Part shown: piece by piece, positions 14,505 to 25,107 of the stretch | How the letters are laid out: every line of letters starts with the position of its first letter | How positions within the stretch are numbered: position 1 is the stretch's first letter | Assembly (NCBI GenBank): GCA_902587325.1 | Contig: CACIKV010000012.1 | Coordinates: 1 to 37,208 of the forward strand | Origin: an uncultured Bacteroidota bacterium | GTDB lineage: Bacteria > Bacteroidota > Bacteroidia > Flavobacteriales > Flavobacteriaceae | DNA length: 37,208 nucleotides | Direction: 5' to 3' | Notes under the pieces: generated by a model | Seen by the model: the letters and a program-made list of their open reading frames with translations, nothing else | Databases searched by the model: none | What the model was told of the DNA's origin: nothing | Position numbers and translations under genes: made by a program

Positions 14505-14534
14505 AATTTTGAGTCGCTTCCAACCTCAAAAATT
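14505..14534 (+). promoter_or_regulatory. Hairpin in the nusG-rplK spacer, candidate leader regulatory element
   Basis: In the 58-base spacer, TTTTGAG (14507-14513) pairs with CTCAAAA (14525-14531) around an 11-base loop (TCGCTTCCAAC); two further A-T pairs follow a bulge. There is no T run after it, so it is not a clear terminator. The position before rplK-rplA is where L1 represses its own mRNA in other bacteria. I cannot match the loop to an L1 site, so the role is a guess. Confidence 0.35.
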
Positions 14535-14546
14535 AAATATTTATTA

Positions 14547-14984
14547 ATGGCAAAAGAAGTACAAAAAGTTTTAAAGTTGCAGATTAGAGGCGGAGCCGCT
14601 AATCCTTCACCGCCTGTTGGTCCTGCATTAGGGGCTGCAGGTGTAAATATTATGGAATTCTGCAAACAGTTTAATGCTAGAACTCAAGATAAACCGGGGA
14701 AAGTTGTTCCTGTAGTTGTTTCTGTTTTTGCAGATAAATCTTTTGAGTTTGTTGTCAAAACGCCACCGGCTGCTGCTCAACTTCTCGAAGCTGCCAAAGT
14801 TAAAAAAGGTTCGGGTGAGCCTAATAGAACTAAAGTTGCTTCCGTTACTTGGGATCAAATAAAAAAAATAGCTGAAGATAAGATGGTTGACTTAAATGCT
14901 TTTACTGTTGAATCTGCTATGAAGATGGTTGCTGGTACTGCAAGATCAATGGGTTTAAATGTTAAAGGTCAATCACCTTTTTAA
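14547..14984 (+). CDS. rplK: 50S ribosomal protein uL11
   Basis: A 145-residue protein beginning [29 protein letters not shown], the conserved uL11 N-terminus with the proline-rich linker. It ends with the rRNA-binding domain containing G-T-A-R-S-M-G-L. It forms the base of the GTPase-associated centre with 23S rRNA. First gene of the rplK-rplA-rplJ-rplL group, ten bases before rplA. Confidence 0.98.
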   Translation: MAKEVQKVLKLQIRGGAANPSPPVGPALGAAGVNIMEFCKQFNARTQDKPGKVVPVVVSVFADKSFEFVVKTPPAAAQLLEAAKVKKGSGEPNRTKVASVTWDQIKKIAEDKMVDLNAFTVESAMKMVAGTARSMGLNVKGQSPF

Positions 14985-14993
14985 AATTTTATT

Positions 14994-15683
14994 ATGGCAA
15001 AATTGACAAAAAACAGAAAAGATTCAATGTCAAAATTTGATAAAGACTTATTATATAGTCTCGAGGATGCATCTAAAATAATTAAGGATTTTCCAAAATT
15101 AAAATTTGATTCATCAATTGATATAGCTGTAAATTTAGGTGTTGATCCAAAAAAAGCAGATCAAAATATTAGAGGTGTTGTAACATTACCTAACGGTACG
15201 GGAAAAGATGTCAAAGTCTTGGCATTAGTTACACCTGATAAAGAAGATGAAGCAAAGAATGCTGGTGCAGATTTAGTAGGTTTAGATGAATATATAAAGA
15301 AAATCAAGGATGGTTGGACTGAAGTTGATGTTATTATTACAATGCCTAGCATTATGGGAAAACTAGGACCTCTAGGTAGGATTTTAGGTCCAAGAGGTTT
15401 AATGCCAAACCCTAAGACTGGTACTGTAACAATGAATATTGGTAAGGCAATTGAAGATGTTAAAGCTGGTAAAATTGATTTTAAGGTTGATAAAAACGGA
15501 GTAATACATGTTTCAATTGGTAAGGTTTCTTTTGATGCAAAGAAAATATTTGAAAATGCTTTGGAAGTTATTAATCATATAATCAAGATTAAACCATCAT
15601 CATCAAAAGGACTTTATCTTAAAAGTATTTCAATGTCTAGTACAATGAGTCCTGGAATTAAGATTGATACTAATACATTTTAA
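14994..15683 (+). CDS. rplA: 50S ribosomal protein uL1
   Basis: A 229-residue protein of normal length. Visible signatures are [21 protein letters not shown], the second domain around [19 protein letters not shown]-x-G-T-V-T, and the returning first domain near the C-terminus. uL1 forms the L1 stalk that helps release deacylated tRNA and acts as a translational repressor in other bacteria. Its stop codon is followed after one base by the rplJ ATG. Confidence 0.98.
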   Translation: MAKLTKNRKDSMSKFDKDLLYSLEDASKIIKDFPKLKFDSSIDIAVNLGVDPKKADQNIRGVVTLPNGTGKDVKVLALVTPDKEDEAKNAGADLVGLDEYIKKIKDGWTEVDVIITMPSIMGKLGPLGRILGPRGLMPNPKTGTVTMNIGKAIEDVKAGKIDFKVDKNGVIHVSIGKVSFDAKKIFENALEVINHIIKIKPSSSKGLYLKSISMSSTMSPGIKIDTNTF

Positions 15684-15684
15684 A

Positions 15685-16212
15685 ATGACAAGAGAAGAAA
15701 AATCAAATATGATCAAATCTATTAAGTCTAATCTTGATAGTAATTCTACTGTTTACTTAGCTGATTGCTCCGGATTAGATGCTGATTCAACTTCAAAGTT
15801 AAGAAGAGCTTGCTTTAAATCTAACATTAAATTATCTGTTGTCAAAAACACATTATTATTTAGAGCAATGGAAGAAGTTGATAAGGATTTTGGCGAACTG
15901 AAATCGTTATTGAAAGGTAATACAACATTGATGCTTTCCGACATTGGAAATGCTCCTGCTAAGGTCATTAAAAATTTCAGAAAAAAATCTGAAAAACCAA
16001 TTTTAAAAGGCGCATTTGTTGAAGAATCAATTTATCTAGGAGATGATTTATTAGAAACATTAGTAAATATTAAATCTAAGGAAGAGTTGTTAGGGGAAAT
16101 TATAAGCCTCCTTCAATCTCCAACTAAGAATTTAATTTCTGCTCTTAAATCGAGCGGAAGTAAAATCAGTGGTGTTTTAAAAACACTTTCTGAAAAAAAT
16201 GAAAATAATTAA
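15685..16212 (+). CDS. rplJ: 50S ribosomal protein uL10
   Basis: A 175-residue protein starting at the ATG at 15685 (M-T-R-E-E-K); a longer frame overlapping rplA has no resemblance to uL10. The N-terminal domain shows the Y-L-A-D-C-S-G-L-D-A strand, K-V-V-K-N-T-type sequence (S-V-V-K-N-T-L) and L-L-K-G-N-T-T-L. The C-terminal helix binds L7/L12 dimers to form the stalk. Only one base separates it from rplA, so there is no intergenic room for the separate L10 leader seen upstream of rplJ in many bacteria. Confidence 0.97.
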   Translation: MTREEKSNMIKSIKSNLDSNSTVYLADCSGLDADSTSKLRRACFKSNIKLSVVKNTLLFRAMEEVDKDFGELKSLLKGNTTLMLSDIGNAPAKVIKNFRKKSEKPILKGAFVEESIYLGDDLLETLVNIKSKEELLGEIISLLQSPTKNLISALKSSGSKISGVLKTLSEKNENN

Positions 16213-16232
16213 AATAACTTAAATTATAAAAA

Positions 16233-16613
16233 ATGGCAGATTTAAAAGATTTTGCAGAAAAATTAGTAAACTTAACGGTAAAAGAAGTAAATGAACTTGC
16301 TGATATTCTAAAAGACGAATACGGTATAGAACCTGCAGCTGCTGCTGCGGTTGTTTCAGGTCCAGTTTCTGGAGCAACAGGCGAAGAGGCTGCCGAAGAA
16401 AAATCAGAATTTACTGTTGTACTTAAAGCAGCGGGTGGCTCAAAATTAGCCGTTGTTAAATTAGTTAAAGAACTTACAGGCTTAGGTTTAAAAGAAGCTA
16501 AAGAGCTTGTTGATAATGCACCAAGTAATATCAAAGAAGATATCGCTAAGGATGAAGCGGAAGGAATAAAAACTTCGCTTGAAGAGGCAGGTGCAGAAGT
16601 AGAGCTTAAGTAA
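16233..16613 (+). CDS. rplL: 50S ribosomal protein bL12 (L7/L12)
   Basis: A 126-residue acidic stalk protein. It has an N-terminal dimerisation domain (residues 1-35), an Ala/Gly-rich hinge ([15 protein letters not shown]) and the C-terminal factor-binding domain [32 protein letters not shown]. It recruits EF-Tu, EF-G and other GTPases. Followed by a hairpin that may attenuate transcription into rpoB. Confidence 0.98.
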   Translation: MADLKDFAEKLVNLTVKEVNELADILKDEYGIEPAAAAAVVSGPVSGATGEEAAEEKSEFTVVLKAAGGSKLAVVKLVKELTGLGLKEAKELVDNAPSNIKEDIAKDEAEGIKTSLEEAGAEVELK

Positions 16614-16639
16614 ATTTACAGCTTTACAATTAAATTTAT

Positions 16640-16661
16640 AAGCCTACATATTGGGCTTTTT
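16640..16661 (+). terminator. Weak terminator/attenuator between rplL and rpoB
   Basis: AAGCCT (16640-16645) can pair with GGGCTT (16653-16658) across a 7-base loop, followed by T (16657-16661). The six-pair stem is short, so it would be a partial terminator. It lies in the 76-base rplL-rpoB spacer, where E. coli and others have an attenuator that lowers rpoBC relative to ribosomal-protein expression. Sequence-based; strength not computed. Confidence 0.5.
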
Positions 16662-16689
16662 GAATGTTCTTTTAACTAAAAATAAATTA

Positions 16690-19600
16690 ATGATTACATC
16701 AACAAGACAAAATTTTGCAAGCTCATCAGATACCCCAAGTTACCCTGACTTCCTTGATATTCAGGTTAAATCCTTTAGAGATTTTTTTCAACTAGAAACT
16801 AAGTCAGATGAAAGAAGTGATGAAGGTCTGTACAAAACCTTCCTTGAAAACTTTCCAATTTCTGATGCTAGAAATCAATTTGTATTAGAGTTTTTAGATT
16901 ACTTTGTTGATCCTCCAAGATATTCAATGCATGAGTGTATTGAAAGAGGACTAACATACAGTGTGCCTTTAAAAGCTAGATTAAAATTATATTGTACTGA
17001 CCCTGAACATGAAGATTTTGAAACTATCGTACAAGATGTTTATTTGGGAGTAATTCCATATATGACTGGAAGTGGTACTTTCATAATAAATGGTGCTGAA
17101 AGAGTAGTTGTTTCACAGTTACATCGATCACCAGGCGTCTTTTTTGGGCAATCCTTTCATGCTAATGGTACAAAACTTTATTCAGCTAGAGTAATTCCAT
17201 TTAAGGGTTCTTGGATTGAATTTGCCTCTGACATCAATGGCGTAATGTATGCTTATATTGATAGAAAAAAGAAGCTACCAGTCACGACTCTTTTAAGATC
17301 AATTGGTTATGAAAGAGACAAAGATATTTTAGAAATCTTTAATCTTGCTGAAGAGGTTAAAGTTTCTAAATCTGGTTTGAAAAAACTTACTGGAAGAAAG
17401 CTTGCCGCTAGAGTTTTAAACACTTGGTATGAAGATTTTGTAGATGAAGATACTGGCGAGGTTATCTCTATTGAGAGGAATGAAGTGGTTTTAGATAGAG
17501 ACACTTTAATTGATAAAGAAAATATTGAATTAATTATTCAATCAAATACCAAAACAATTCTTCTTAATAAAGAAGATCAAGAGGGGAATGAATATTCTGT
17601 TATATTAAATACATTACAAAAAGATCCAACTAACTCCGAAAAGGAAGCAGTTGAGCATGTGTATCGACAACTTAGGAATGCTGAACCACCTGATGAGGAA
17701 ACTGCAAGAGGAATTATTGATAAATTATTTTTCTCTGATCAAAGATATAACTTAGGTGAGGTTGGTAGATATAGGATGAACAAAAAGTTAGGTTTAGATA
17801 TTGATATGGAAAATCTAGTTTTAACCAAGGATGATATAATCACAATTATTAAATTTTTAATTGAATTAATAAATTCTAAAGCTGAAATTGATGATATCGA
17901 TCACTTATCTAATAGAAGAGTTAGAACAGTGGGGGAACAACTGTCAAGTCAGTTTGGAGTTGGACTTTCACGAATGGCTAGAACAATAAGAGAAAGAATG
18001 AATGTCAGAGATAATGAAGTTTTCACGCCGATTGATTTGATTAATGCAAAAACACTATCATCTGTAATTAATACTTTTTTTGGTACTAACCAATTATCTC
18101 AATTTATGGATCAAACTAATCCTCTTGCTGAGTTAACACATAAACGTCGACTTTCTGCATTAGGCCCTGGTGGACTTTCACGTGAAAGAGCTGGATTTGA
18201 AGTTAGAGATGTTCATTACACACATTATGGAAGATTGTGTCCAATTGAAACTCCGGAAGGGCCAAATATTGGTCTAATTTCATCACTTAGTGTTTTTGCC
18301 AAGGTTAATAATCTTGGTTTTATTGAAACTCCATACCGTGAGGTTAAGAATGGTAAAATTGATGTTAATAATTTTAAATATCTTTCGGCGGAGGAGGAGG
18401 AGGGAAAGCTTATAACTCAAGCAAATATTGAAAGAGATGAAAAAGGTAATATTCTTGCTGACAAAGTTATTGCTAGACTTGAAGCTGATTATCCTGTTGT
18501 TGATCCAAATGATGTTGATTATATTGATGTAGCTCCAAATCAGATTGCATCAATTTCTGCATCTTTAATTCCATTTTTAGAACATGATGATGCAAATAGA
18601 GCACTTATGGGATCAAACATGATGCGTCAATCTGTGCCTTTAATGAAGCCCGAATCTCCTATAGTCGGAACTGGATTAGAAAAACAAGTTGCTTCTGACT
18701 CAAGAGTTTTATTAAATGCTGATATGGATGGAGAAGTGACATATGTTGATTCTCAAAAAATTACGATTAAGTATAAAATGTCAGATGATCTCAAGTCAAT
18801 TTCTTTCGAATCTGAAGAAAAAACATATTCTTTAATCAAATTTAGGAAAACCAACCAAGGCACTTGTATTAATTTAAAACCTATTGTCAAAAAAGGAGAT
18901 AAAGTAAAAAAAGGTGAAGTATTGTGTGAAGGTTATGCTACTCGATCTGGAGAATTAGCTTTGGGTCGAAATTTAAAAGTAGCTTTTATGCCCTGGAAAG
19001 GATATAATTTTGAAGATGCTATTGTTATTTCAGAAAAAGTAGTTAGAGATGATTATTTTACTTCTATTCATATTGATGAATATTCTCTTGAAGTTAGAGA
19101 CACAAAACTTGGAATGGAAGAGTTAACAAGTGATATTCCAAATGTTAGTGAGGAGGCAACAAGTGATCTTGATGAAAATGGTATGATCAGAGTTGGTGCT
19201 GAAGTGAAATCAGGTGATATTTTAATTGGTAAAATTACTCCAAAAGGTGAATCTGACCCAACACCTGAAGAGAAGTTATTGAGAGCAATTTTTGGTGATA
19301 AGGCTGGGGACGTTAAAGATGCATCATTAAAGGCACCACCTTCTTTAAAAGGAATTGTTATTGATAAAAAACTTTTTTCAAGAACAATTAAAGATAAAAG
19401 AAGAAGAGCTGATGATAAAGATCTGTTAAAAAAACTTGAAATTAAATATGATCTTTTATTTAAAGATTTAAAAGATAAGATGATTACTAAACTATATTCA
19501 ATTTTAAGCGGCAAAACTTGTCAAGGAGTTTTTAATGATTTGGGTGAAGAGGTTATCCCTAAGGGTAAGAAGTATTCACAAAAAATTCTCAATGAAGTTG

Positions 19601-20493
19601 ATGATTATATTCATTTAACTGAAACTGCTTGGAGTGTAGATAAAAAAGCTAACCAGCTTGCTTCTTCTTTGCTTCATAATTATAGAATAAAAGAAAATGA
19701 TATTCAGGGAATGCTCAGAAGAGAAAAATTTACAATTTCTGTTGGAGATGAATTACCTTCTGGAATAATGAAGTTAGCAAAAATATATGTTGCCAAGAAA
19801 AGAAAGTTGAAAGTTGGAGATAAAATGGCTGGACGTCATGGTAATAAAGGAATTGTAGCTAGAATTGTTCGACAGGAAGATATGCCTTTCTTGGAAGATG
19901 GAACACCTGTTGATATTGTTTTAAATCCGTTGGGAGTTCCTTCAAGAATGAATATAGGTCAAATTTATGAAACAGTACTTGGGTGGGCAGGTGAAAAGCT
20001 TGGTCAAAAATTTTCAACTCCAATTTTTGATGGAGCAACACTTGATGAAATTAACTCTTTAACTGATAAAGCGGGTGTTCCAAGATATGGTCATACATAT
20101 TTGTATGATGGTGGTTCTGGTGAAAAATTTGATCAGCCAGCAACAGTTGGTGTTATTTATATGCTTAAGTTGGGGCACATGGTTGATGATAAGATGCATT
20201 CAAGATCTATTGGTCCATATTCATTAATTACTCAACAGCCACTTGGTGGTAAAGCCCAATTTGGAGGTCAAAGATTTGGTGAAATGGAAGTTTGGGCATT
20301 AGAAGCTTATGGTGCATCTAGTACACTACAAGAAATTTTAACAATTAAGTCTGATGACGTTATCGGAAGAGCTAAAGCTTATGAGGCAATTGTTAAAGGA
20401 GATAAGATGCCAGATGCTGGTTTACCAGAATCCTTTAATGTTTTAATGCATGAACTTAAAGGATTAGGATTAGATATAAGATTAGAAGAATAA
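16690..20493 (+). CDS. rpoB: RNA polymerase beta subunit
   Basis: A 1267-residue protein from the ATG at 16690 ([11 protein letters not shown]), matching the usual flavobacterial N-terminus; a TTG 39 bases upstream falls in the attenuator hairpin. The rifampicin region reads [20 protein letters not shown], followed by the [14 protein letters not shown] segment. The Asp, His and Ser most often changed in resistant mutants are all wild type. Other blocks include [24 protein letters not shown], the G-Y-N-F-E-D-A-I region, the [10 protein letters not shown] block and the C-terminal [17 protein letters not shown]. It forms half of the catalytic cleft with beta-prime. Cotranscribed with rpoC 15 bases downstream. 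Confidence 0.99.
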   Translation: MITSTRQNFASSSDTPSYPDFLDIQVKSFRDFFQLETKSDERSDEGLYKTFLENFPISDARNQFVLEFLDYFVDPPRYSMHECIERGLTYSVPLKARLKLYCTDPEHEDFETIVQDVYLGVIPYMTGSGTFIINGAERVVVSQLHRSPGVFFGQSFHANGTKLYSARVIPFKGSWIEFASDINGVMYAYIDRKKKLPVTTLLRSIGYERDKDILEIFNLAEEVKVSKSGLKKLTGRKLAARVLNTWYEDFVDEDTGEVISIERNEVVLDRDTLIDKENIELIIQSNTKTILLNKEDQEGNEYSVILNTLQKDPTNSEKEAVEHVYRQLRNAEPPDEETARGIIDKLFFSDQRYNLGEVGRYRMNKKLGLDIDMENLVLTKDDIITIIKFLIELINSKAEIDDIDHLSNRRVRTVGEQLSSQFGVGLSRMARTIRERMNVRDNEVFTPIDLINAKTLSSVINTFFGTNQLSQFMDQTNPLAELTHKRRLSALGPGGLSRERAGFEVRDVHYTHYGRLCPIETPEGPNIGLISSLSVFAKVNNLGFIETPYREVKNGKIDVNNFKYLSAEEEEGKLITQANIERDEKGNILADKVIARLEADYPVVDPNDVDYIDVAPNQIASISASLIPFLEHDDANRALMGSNMMRQSVPLMKPESPIVGTGLEKQVASDSRVLLNADMDGEVTYVDSQKITIKYKMSDDLKSISFESEEKTYSLIKFRKTNQGTCINLKPIVKKGDKVKKGEVLCEGYATRSGELALGRNLKVAFMPWKGYNFEDAIVISEKVVRDDYFTSIHIDEYSLEVRDTKLGMEELTSDIPNVSEEATSDLDENGMIRVGAEVKSGDILIGKITPKGESDPTPEEKLLRAIFGDKAGDVKDASLKAPPSLKGIVIDKKLFSRTIKDKRRRADDKDLLKKLEIKYDLLFKDLKDKMITKLYSILSGKTCQGVFNDLGEEVIPKGKKYSQKILNEVDDYIHLTETAWSVDKKANQLASSLLHNYRIKENDIQGMLRREKFTISVGDELPSGIMKLAKIYVAKKRKLKVGDKMAGRHGNKGIVARIVRQEDMPFLEDGTPVDIVLNPLGVPSRMNIGQIYETVLGWAGEKLGQKFSTPIFDGATLDEINSLTDKAGVPRYGHTYLYDGGSGEKFDQPATVGVIYMLKLGHMVDDKMHSRSIGPYSLITQQPLGGKAQFGGQRFGEMEVWALEAYGASSTLQEILTIKSDDVIGRAKAYEAIVKGDKMPDAGLPESFNVLMHELKGLGLDIRLEE

Positions 20494-20508
20494 AATATAA
20501 TTTCATTT

Positions 20509-23500
20509 ATGGAAATAAATAAAACAAAAAAATTTAATAAAATTTCTATAGGATTAGCCTCACCTGAAACAATCCTTGCATCATCAAGAGGTGAAGTTTT
20601 AAAACCCGAAACCATTAATTATCGAACACACAAGCCTGAACGAGATGGATTATTCTGTGAAAGAATCTTCGGACCTGTAAAGGATTATGAATGTGCGTGT
20701 GGAAAATATAAAAGGATTAGATATAAAGGAATTATATGTGACAGATGCGGTGTTGAAGTAACCGAAAAAAAAGTAAGGAGAGACAGGGTTGGACATATCA
20801 ATTTAGTTGTTCCAGTAGCTCATATTTGGTATTTTAAGTCACTTCCGAATAAAATAGGTTATTTATTAGGTCTTCCAACCAAAAAGTTAGACATGATAAT
20901 TTACTATGAAAGATATGTTGTTATTCAAGCTGGTTTAGCTACAGACGCTGAGGGTAATCCATTGAACAAGATGGATTTTTTGACCGAGGAAGAATATTTG
21001 AATATTGCTGAATCGCTCCCGCCTGAGAATCAATTCCTTGAAGATTCTGATCCAAACAAGTTTATTGCTAAAATGGGAGCAGAGTGCTTGATCGAATTGC
21101 TTTCTAGGATTGATCTTGATGAGCTTTCCTATGATCTAAGACATAAAGCTAATAATGAAACATCAAAGCAAAGAAAGATGGAGTCTTTAAAAAGACTTCA
21201 AGTTGTTGAGTCCCTCAGAGAAGCAAATGTAAATAAAGTAAATAGGCCAGAGTGGATGATTTTAAAAGTTATCCCAGTAATTCCGCCTGAGCTGAGACCT
21301 TTAGTACCACTAGATGGTGGTAGATTTGCTACTTCAGATTTAAATGATTTATACAGGAGAGTTATTATTAGAAACAATAGGTTAAAAAGGTTAGTTGAAA
21401 TTAAGGCACCTGAAGTTATTTTGCGAAATGAAAAAAGAATGCTACAAGAATCCGTAGATTCACTTTTTGATAATACTAAAAAGTCTTCTGCTGTAAAAAC
21501 AGAAGCAAACAGACCCTTAAAATCTTTATCTGATTCTCTCAAAGGTAAACAAGGTAGATTCAGACAAAATTTATTAGGAAAAAGAGTTGATTATTCGGCC
21601 CGGTCTGTAATTGTTGGTGGCCCAACATTGAAACTTTATGAGTGTGGTATACCAAAAGATATGGCTGCTGAACTATACAAACCTTTCATTGTTAAAAAAT
21701 TAATTGAAAGAGGTATCGTTAAAACAGTAAAATCAGCTAAAAAAATTATCGATAAAAGAGAACCATTAGTATGGGATATTTTAGAAAATGTTTTGAAGGG
21801 GCACCCAGTTTTATTGAACAGAGCTCCTACTTTGCATAGATTAGGTATTCAAGCCTTTCAGCCAATTCTTATTGAGGGTAAAGCAATCCAGGTACATCCA
21901 TTGGTCTGTACTGCATTTAATGCAGATTTCGATGGTGACCAAATGGCTGTTCATTTACCTTTAGGACCTGAGGCGATCCTTGAATCACAATTATTAATGT
22001 TAGCATCCCACAATATTTTAAATCCAGCTAATGGATCACCGATTACAGTTCCATCACAGGATATGGTTTTAGGTTTATACTATATGACCAAGGAAAAGAA
22101 ATCAACAAAAGATGCCAAAGTTAAAGGTGAGGGACTAATTTTTTATTCAAGTGATGAAGTTAATATAGCTTACAATGAGAATAAAGTTGATTTGAATGCA
22201 TCTATTAAAGTTAAAACTAATGATTTAAATGAGCATGGTGAAATTGAATACAAAATTATTCAAACCACTGTTGGTCGAGTTTTGTTCAACGAAGTTGTCC
22301 CAGAAAAAGCTGGTTTTATCAATCAGGTTCTTAATAAAAAATCTTTAAGGGGAATCATTGGTAAAATTTTAAAATTAACTAGTATTCCGGAAACTGCTGA
22401 ATTTCTAGATAAGATTAAGGATATGGGATTCACTTTTGCATTTAAAGGTGGTTTATCTTTTAGTTTAGGAGATATTATAATCCCCAATGAAAAAGTTGAT
22501 ATGATTGATTCGGCTAACAAAGATGTTGATTCTATTATTTCTAACTATAATATGGGTCTCATAACTAACAATGAGAGATATAATCAAGTTATTGACGTGT
22601 GGACTTCTTCTAATGCTGCACTTACTGAACTTGCCATGAAAAGAATTAGGGAAGATCAACAAGGTTTTAACTCTGTTTACATGATGCTAGATTCTGGAGC
22701 TAGAGGCTCTAAAGAGCAAATAAGACAATTAACGGGTATGAGAGGTTTGATGGCAAAACCTAAAAAAGCTAGTTCAGGAGGTGGAGAGATAATTGAAAAT
22801 CCAATTTTATCCAATTTTAAAGAAGGATTATCAATTCTTGAATATTTCATTTCTACTCACGGTGCAAGAAAAGGGTTAGCTGATACCGCATTGAAAACAG
22901 CAGATGCTGGATATTTAACAAGAAGATTAGTAGATGTAGCTCAAGATGTAATTGTAAATATTGAAGATTGTCACACTCTGAGAGGAATCAAAATTGAAGC
23001 ATTGAAGAAAAATGAAGAAGTTGTTGAAACATTAGCAGAAAGAATATTAGGAAGAGTTTCTCTTCATGACATTTATAATCCACTTAACCAACAAATAATT
23101 GTTAAATCTGGAGATGAAATCAACGAAGAGGCTGTTAAACAAATCAGTTTATTACCAATTGATTCAGTTGAAGTTAGATCACCATTGACTTGTGAAGCTG
23201 ACAGAGGTATTTGTGTAAAATGTTATGGAAGAAATTTAGCTACCGGTAAAATGGTTCAAATAGGTGAAGCTGTTGGCGTTACTGCTGCTCAGTCAATTGG
23301 AGAGCCAGGCACCCAATTAACTTTAAGAACATTCCATGTTGGTGGAATTGCTGGAAATATTTCTGAGGAAAATAAGCTTGTTTCAAAGTTTGACGGAATT
23401 ACTGAGATAGAAGATTTAAAGTCTGTGAAATCAAAAGACGCTGATGGTAATTATACTAATTTAGTTTTATCCCGAACTTGTGAAATTAAAGTTCTTGATT

Positions 23501-24804
23501 CAAAGTCAGGAATAGTTTTAAGCTCAAATGTAATTCCTTATGGTTCATCAATCAAAGTTAAAAGTGGAGTTAAGATAAAAAAAGATGATGTTATTTGTAC
23601 ATGGGACCCCTACAACGGTGTTATTATTTCAGAATTTGGGGGTAAAGTTGAATATGAGAATATTGAGCAAGGTGTTACGTATCAGGTTGAAATTGATGAA
23701 CAAACAGGATTTAAAGAAAAAGTTATTTCCGAATCAAGAAACAAAAAATTAATCCCTACATTATTGATTAATGATATTAAAGGTAAAAATAAAAGAACTT
23801 ATAATTTGCCGGTTGGGGCTCACCTTATTGTTGAAGATGGTGAAAAAGTGGATCAAGGTAAAATTTTGGTAAAAATTCCAAGAAAATCTGCTAAATCTGG
23901 TGATATAACAGGTGGTTTACCCAGAGTTACAGAGCTTTTTGAAGCAAGAAATCCCTCAAATCCAGCAGTCGTAAGTGAAATTGATGGTGTTATTTCTTTT
24001 GGTAAAATTAAGAGAGGGAATAGAGAAATTGTAGTTGAATCTAAAACAGGTGAAATAAAAAAATATTTAGTTAAATTATCCAATCAGATTTTAGTTCAAG
24101 AAAATGATTTTGTAAAAGCTGGAATGTCCCTTTCTGATGGCGCTATAACTCCAAATGATATATTGAATATCAAAGGTCCTTCTGCTGTACAGCAATATCT
24201 TGTTAATGAAGTTCAAGAAGTATATAGGTTACAAGGTGTAAAAATTAATGATAAGCATTTTGAGGTTCTTATAAGACAAATGATGCAAAAAGTTCAAATT
24301 CAAGATTCAGGCGATACTGTGTTTTTAGAAAATCAAATTATTCATAAGAATGAATTTGTAAAAGAGAATGATAATTTGTATAATAAAAAAGTTGTAGAAT
24401 CATCGGGTGATTCTCAAAACATGAAAGTTGGACAAATTGTATCAGCTAGGGAGCTTAGAGATGAGAATTCTTTGCTTAAAAGAGAAGATAAAGATTTAGT
24501 ATCGGCAAGGGATGCTGTAAATGCAACTGGTTTTCCAATCTTGCAAGGTATTACAAGAGCCTCTCTTCAAACAAAATCGTTTATTTCTGCTGCATCATTT
24601 CAGGAAACAACAAAAGTATTAAATGAAGCTGCTGTTAATGGAAAAATAGACAATTTAGATGGTTTAAAGGAAAATGTAATTGTTGGTCATAAAATTCCTG
24701 CTGGAACAGGCAACAGGGAGTTTGATGATGTAATTGTTGGTTATGTTGATGAATATGAAGAATTATTAGAAAGTAAGAGGATTAGATTTGGTGAAGATGA
24801 GTGA
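20509..24804 (+). CDS. rpoC: RNA polymerase beta-prime subunit
   Basis: A 1431-residue protein with the N-terminal zinc site (Cys62, Cys64, Cys77, Cys80), the catalytic N-A-D-F-D-G-D-Q block at about 471-478 that holds the active-site magnesium, the bridge-helix/trigger-loop region near [22 protein letters not shown], and the second zinc site ([13 protein letters not shown]). Length is typical of Bacteroidota. The last eight bases overlap the start of the DUF3467 gene, which suggests that it is translated from the same mRNA. Confidence 0.99.
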   Translation: MEINKTKKFNKISIGLASPETILASSRGEVLKPETINYRTHKPERDGLFCERIFGPVKDYECACGKYKRIRYKGIICDRCGVEVTEKKVRRDRVGHINLVVPVAHIWYFKSLPNKIGYLLGLPTKKLDMIIYYERYVVIQAGLATDAEGNPLNKMDFLTEEEYLNIAESLPPENQFLEDSDPNKFIAKMGAECLIELLSRIDLDELSYDLRHKANNETSKQRKMESLKRLQVVESLREANVNKVNRPEWMILKVIPVIPPELRPLVPLDGGRFATSDLNDLYRRVIIRNNRLKRLVEIKAPEVILRNEKRMLQESVDSLFDNTKKSSAVKTEANRPLKSLSDSLKGKQGRFRQNLLGKRVDYSARSVIVGGPTLKLYECGIPKDMAAELYKPFIVKKLIERGIVKTVKSAKKIIDKREPLVWDILENVLKGHPVLLNRAPTLHRLGIQAFQPILIEGKAIQVHPLVCTAFNADFDGDQMAVHLPLGPEAILESQLLMLASHNILNPANGSPITVPSQDMVLGLYYMTKEKKSTKDAKVKGEGLIFYSSDEVNIAYNENKVDLNASIKVKTNDLNEHGEIEYKIIQTTVGRVLFNEVVPEKAGFINQVLNKKSLRGIIGKILKLTSIPETAEFLDKIKDMGFTFAFKGGLSFSLGDIIIPNEKVDMIDSANKDVDSIISNYNMGLITNNERYNQVIDVWTSSNAALTELAMKRIREDQQGFNSVYMMLDSGARGSKEQIRQLTGMRGLMAKPKKASSGGGEIIENPILSNFKEGLSILEYFISTHGARKGLADTALKTADAGYLTRRLVDVAQDVIVNIEDCHTLRGIKIEALKKNEEVVETLAERILGRVSLHDIYNPLNQQIIVKSGDEINEEAVKQISLLPIDSVEVRSPLTCEADRGICVKCYGRNLATGKMVQIGEAVGVTAAQSIGEPGTQLTLRTFHVGGIAGNISEENKLVSKFDGITEIEDLKSVKSKDADGNYTNLVLSRTCEIKVLDSKSGIVLSSNVIPYGSSIKVKSGVKIKKDDVICTWDPYNGVIISEFGGKVEYENIEQGVTYQVEIDEQTGFKEKVISESRNKKLIPTLLINDIKGKNKRTYNLPVGAHLIVEDGEKVDQGKILVKIPRKSAKSGDITGGLPRVTELFEARNPSNPAVVSEIDGVISFGKIKRGNREIVVESKTGEIKKYLVKLSNQILVQENDFVKAGMSLSDGAITPNDILNIKGPSAVQQYLVNEVQEVYRLQGVKINDKHFEVLIRQMMQKVQIQDSGDTVFLENQIIHKNEFVKENDNLYNKKVVESSGDSQNMKVGQIVSARELRDENSLLKREDKDLVSARDAVNATGFPILQGITRASLQTKSFISAASFQETTKVLNEAAVNGKIDNLDGLKENVIVGHKIPAGTGNREFDDVIVGYVDEYEELLESKRIRFGEDE

Positions 24805-25105
24805 AAGTAAAAAAAATCAGAATATAAATATTGAACTTGAGGATTCGATAGCTCAAGGTATATATTCAAACCTGGTTGTTGTTAATCATTCTCCAACAGA
24901 ATTTGTTCTTGACTTTATTAATATTATGCCCGGTTCAACAAAAGCTAAAGTAAGATCAAGAATTATACTTACACCTGAGCATACTAAAAAGTTTATTAAG
25001 GCATTAAGTGATAATTTAACAAAGTATGAATCTGTTAATGGTAGTGTTAAAGATTTTAAGAAAGATATAATTCCATTAAGTTTTGGTCCTAAAGGAGAAG
25101 CTTAG
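24797..25105 (+). CDS. DUF3467 family protein
   Basis: A 102-residue soluble protein from the ATG at 24797. It carries the DUF3467 pattern: [21 protein letters not shown], then [23 protein letters not shown] and the A-L-x-D-N-L-x-K-Y-E helix. The gene overlaps the end of rpoC by eight bases, so it is probably made with RNA polymerase at a fixed ratio. This rpoC-DUF3467 link appears common in Bacteroidota, but I know of no demonstrated function; a role in transcription is only guilt by association. Its stop is two bases from the stop of the convergent prfC. Confidence 0.9.
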   Translation: MSESKKNQNINIELEDSIAQGIYSNLVVVNHSPTEFVLDFINIMPGSTKAKVRSRIILTPEHTKKFIKALSDNLTKYESVNGSVKDFKKDIIPLSFGPKGEA

Positions 25106-25107
25106 TT

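Noticed and set aside
16166-16534. Long antisense ORFs opposite rplL, rpoB, rpoC, htpG and other genes
   Set aside because: They are frame shadows of strongly conserved genes, with Ser/Leu-rich low-complexity translations and no family resemblance.
25096-25107. Palindrome AGTTTTAAAACT-like sequence across the DUF3467 and prfC stop codons as a bidirectional terminator
   Set aside because: It is short, A/T only and has no loop or T run, so it cannot be a convincing terminator.
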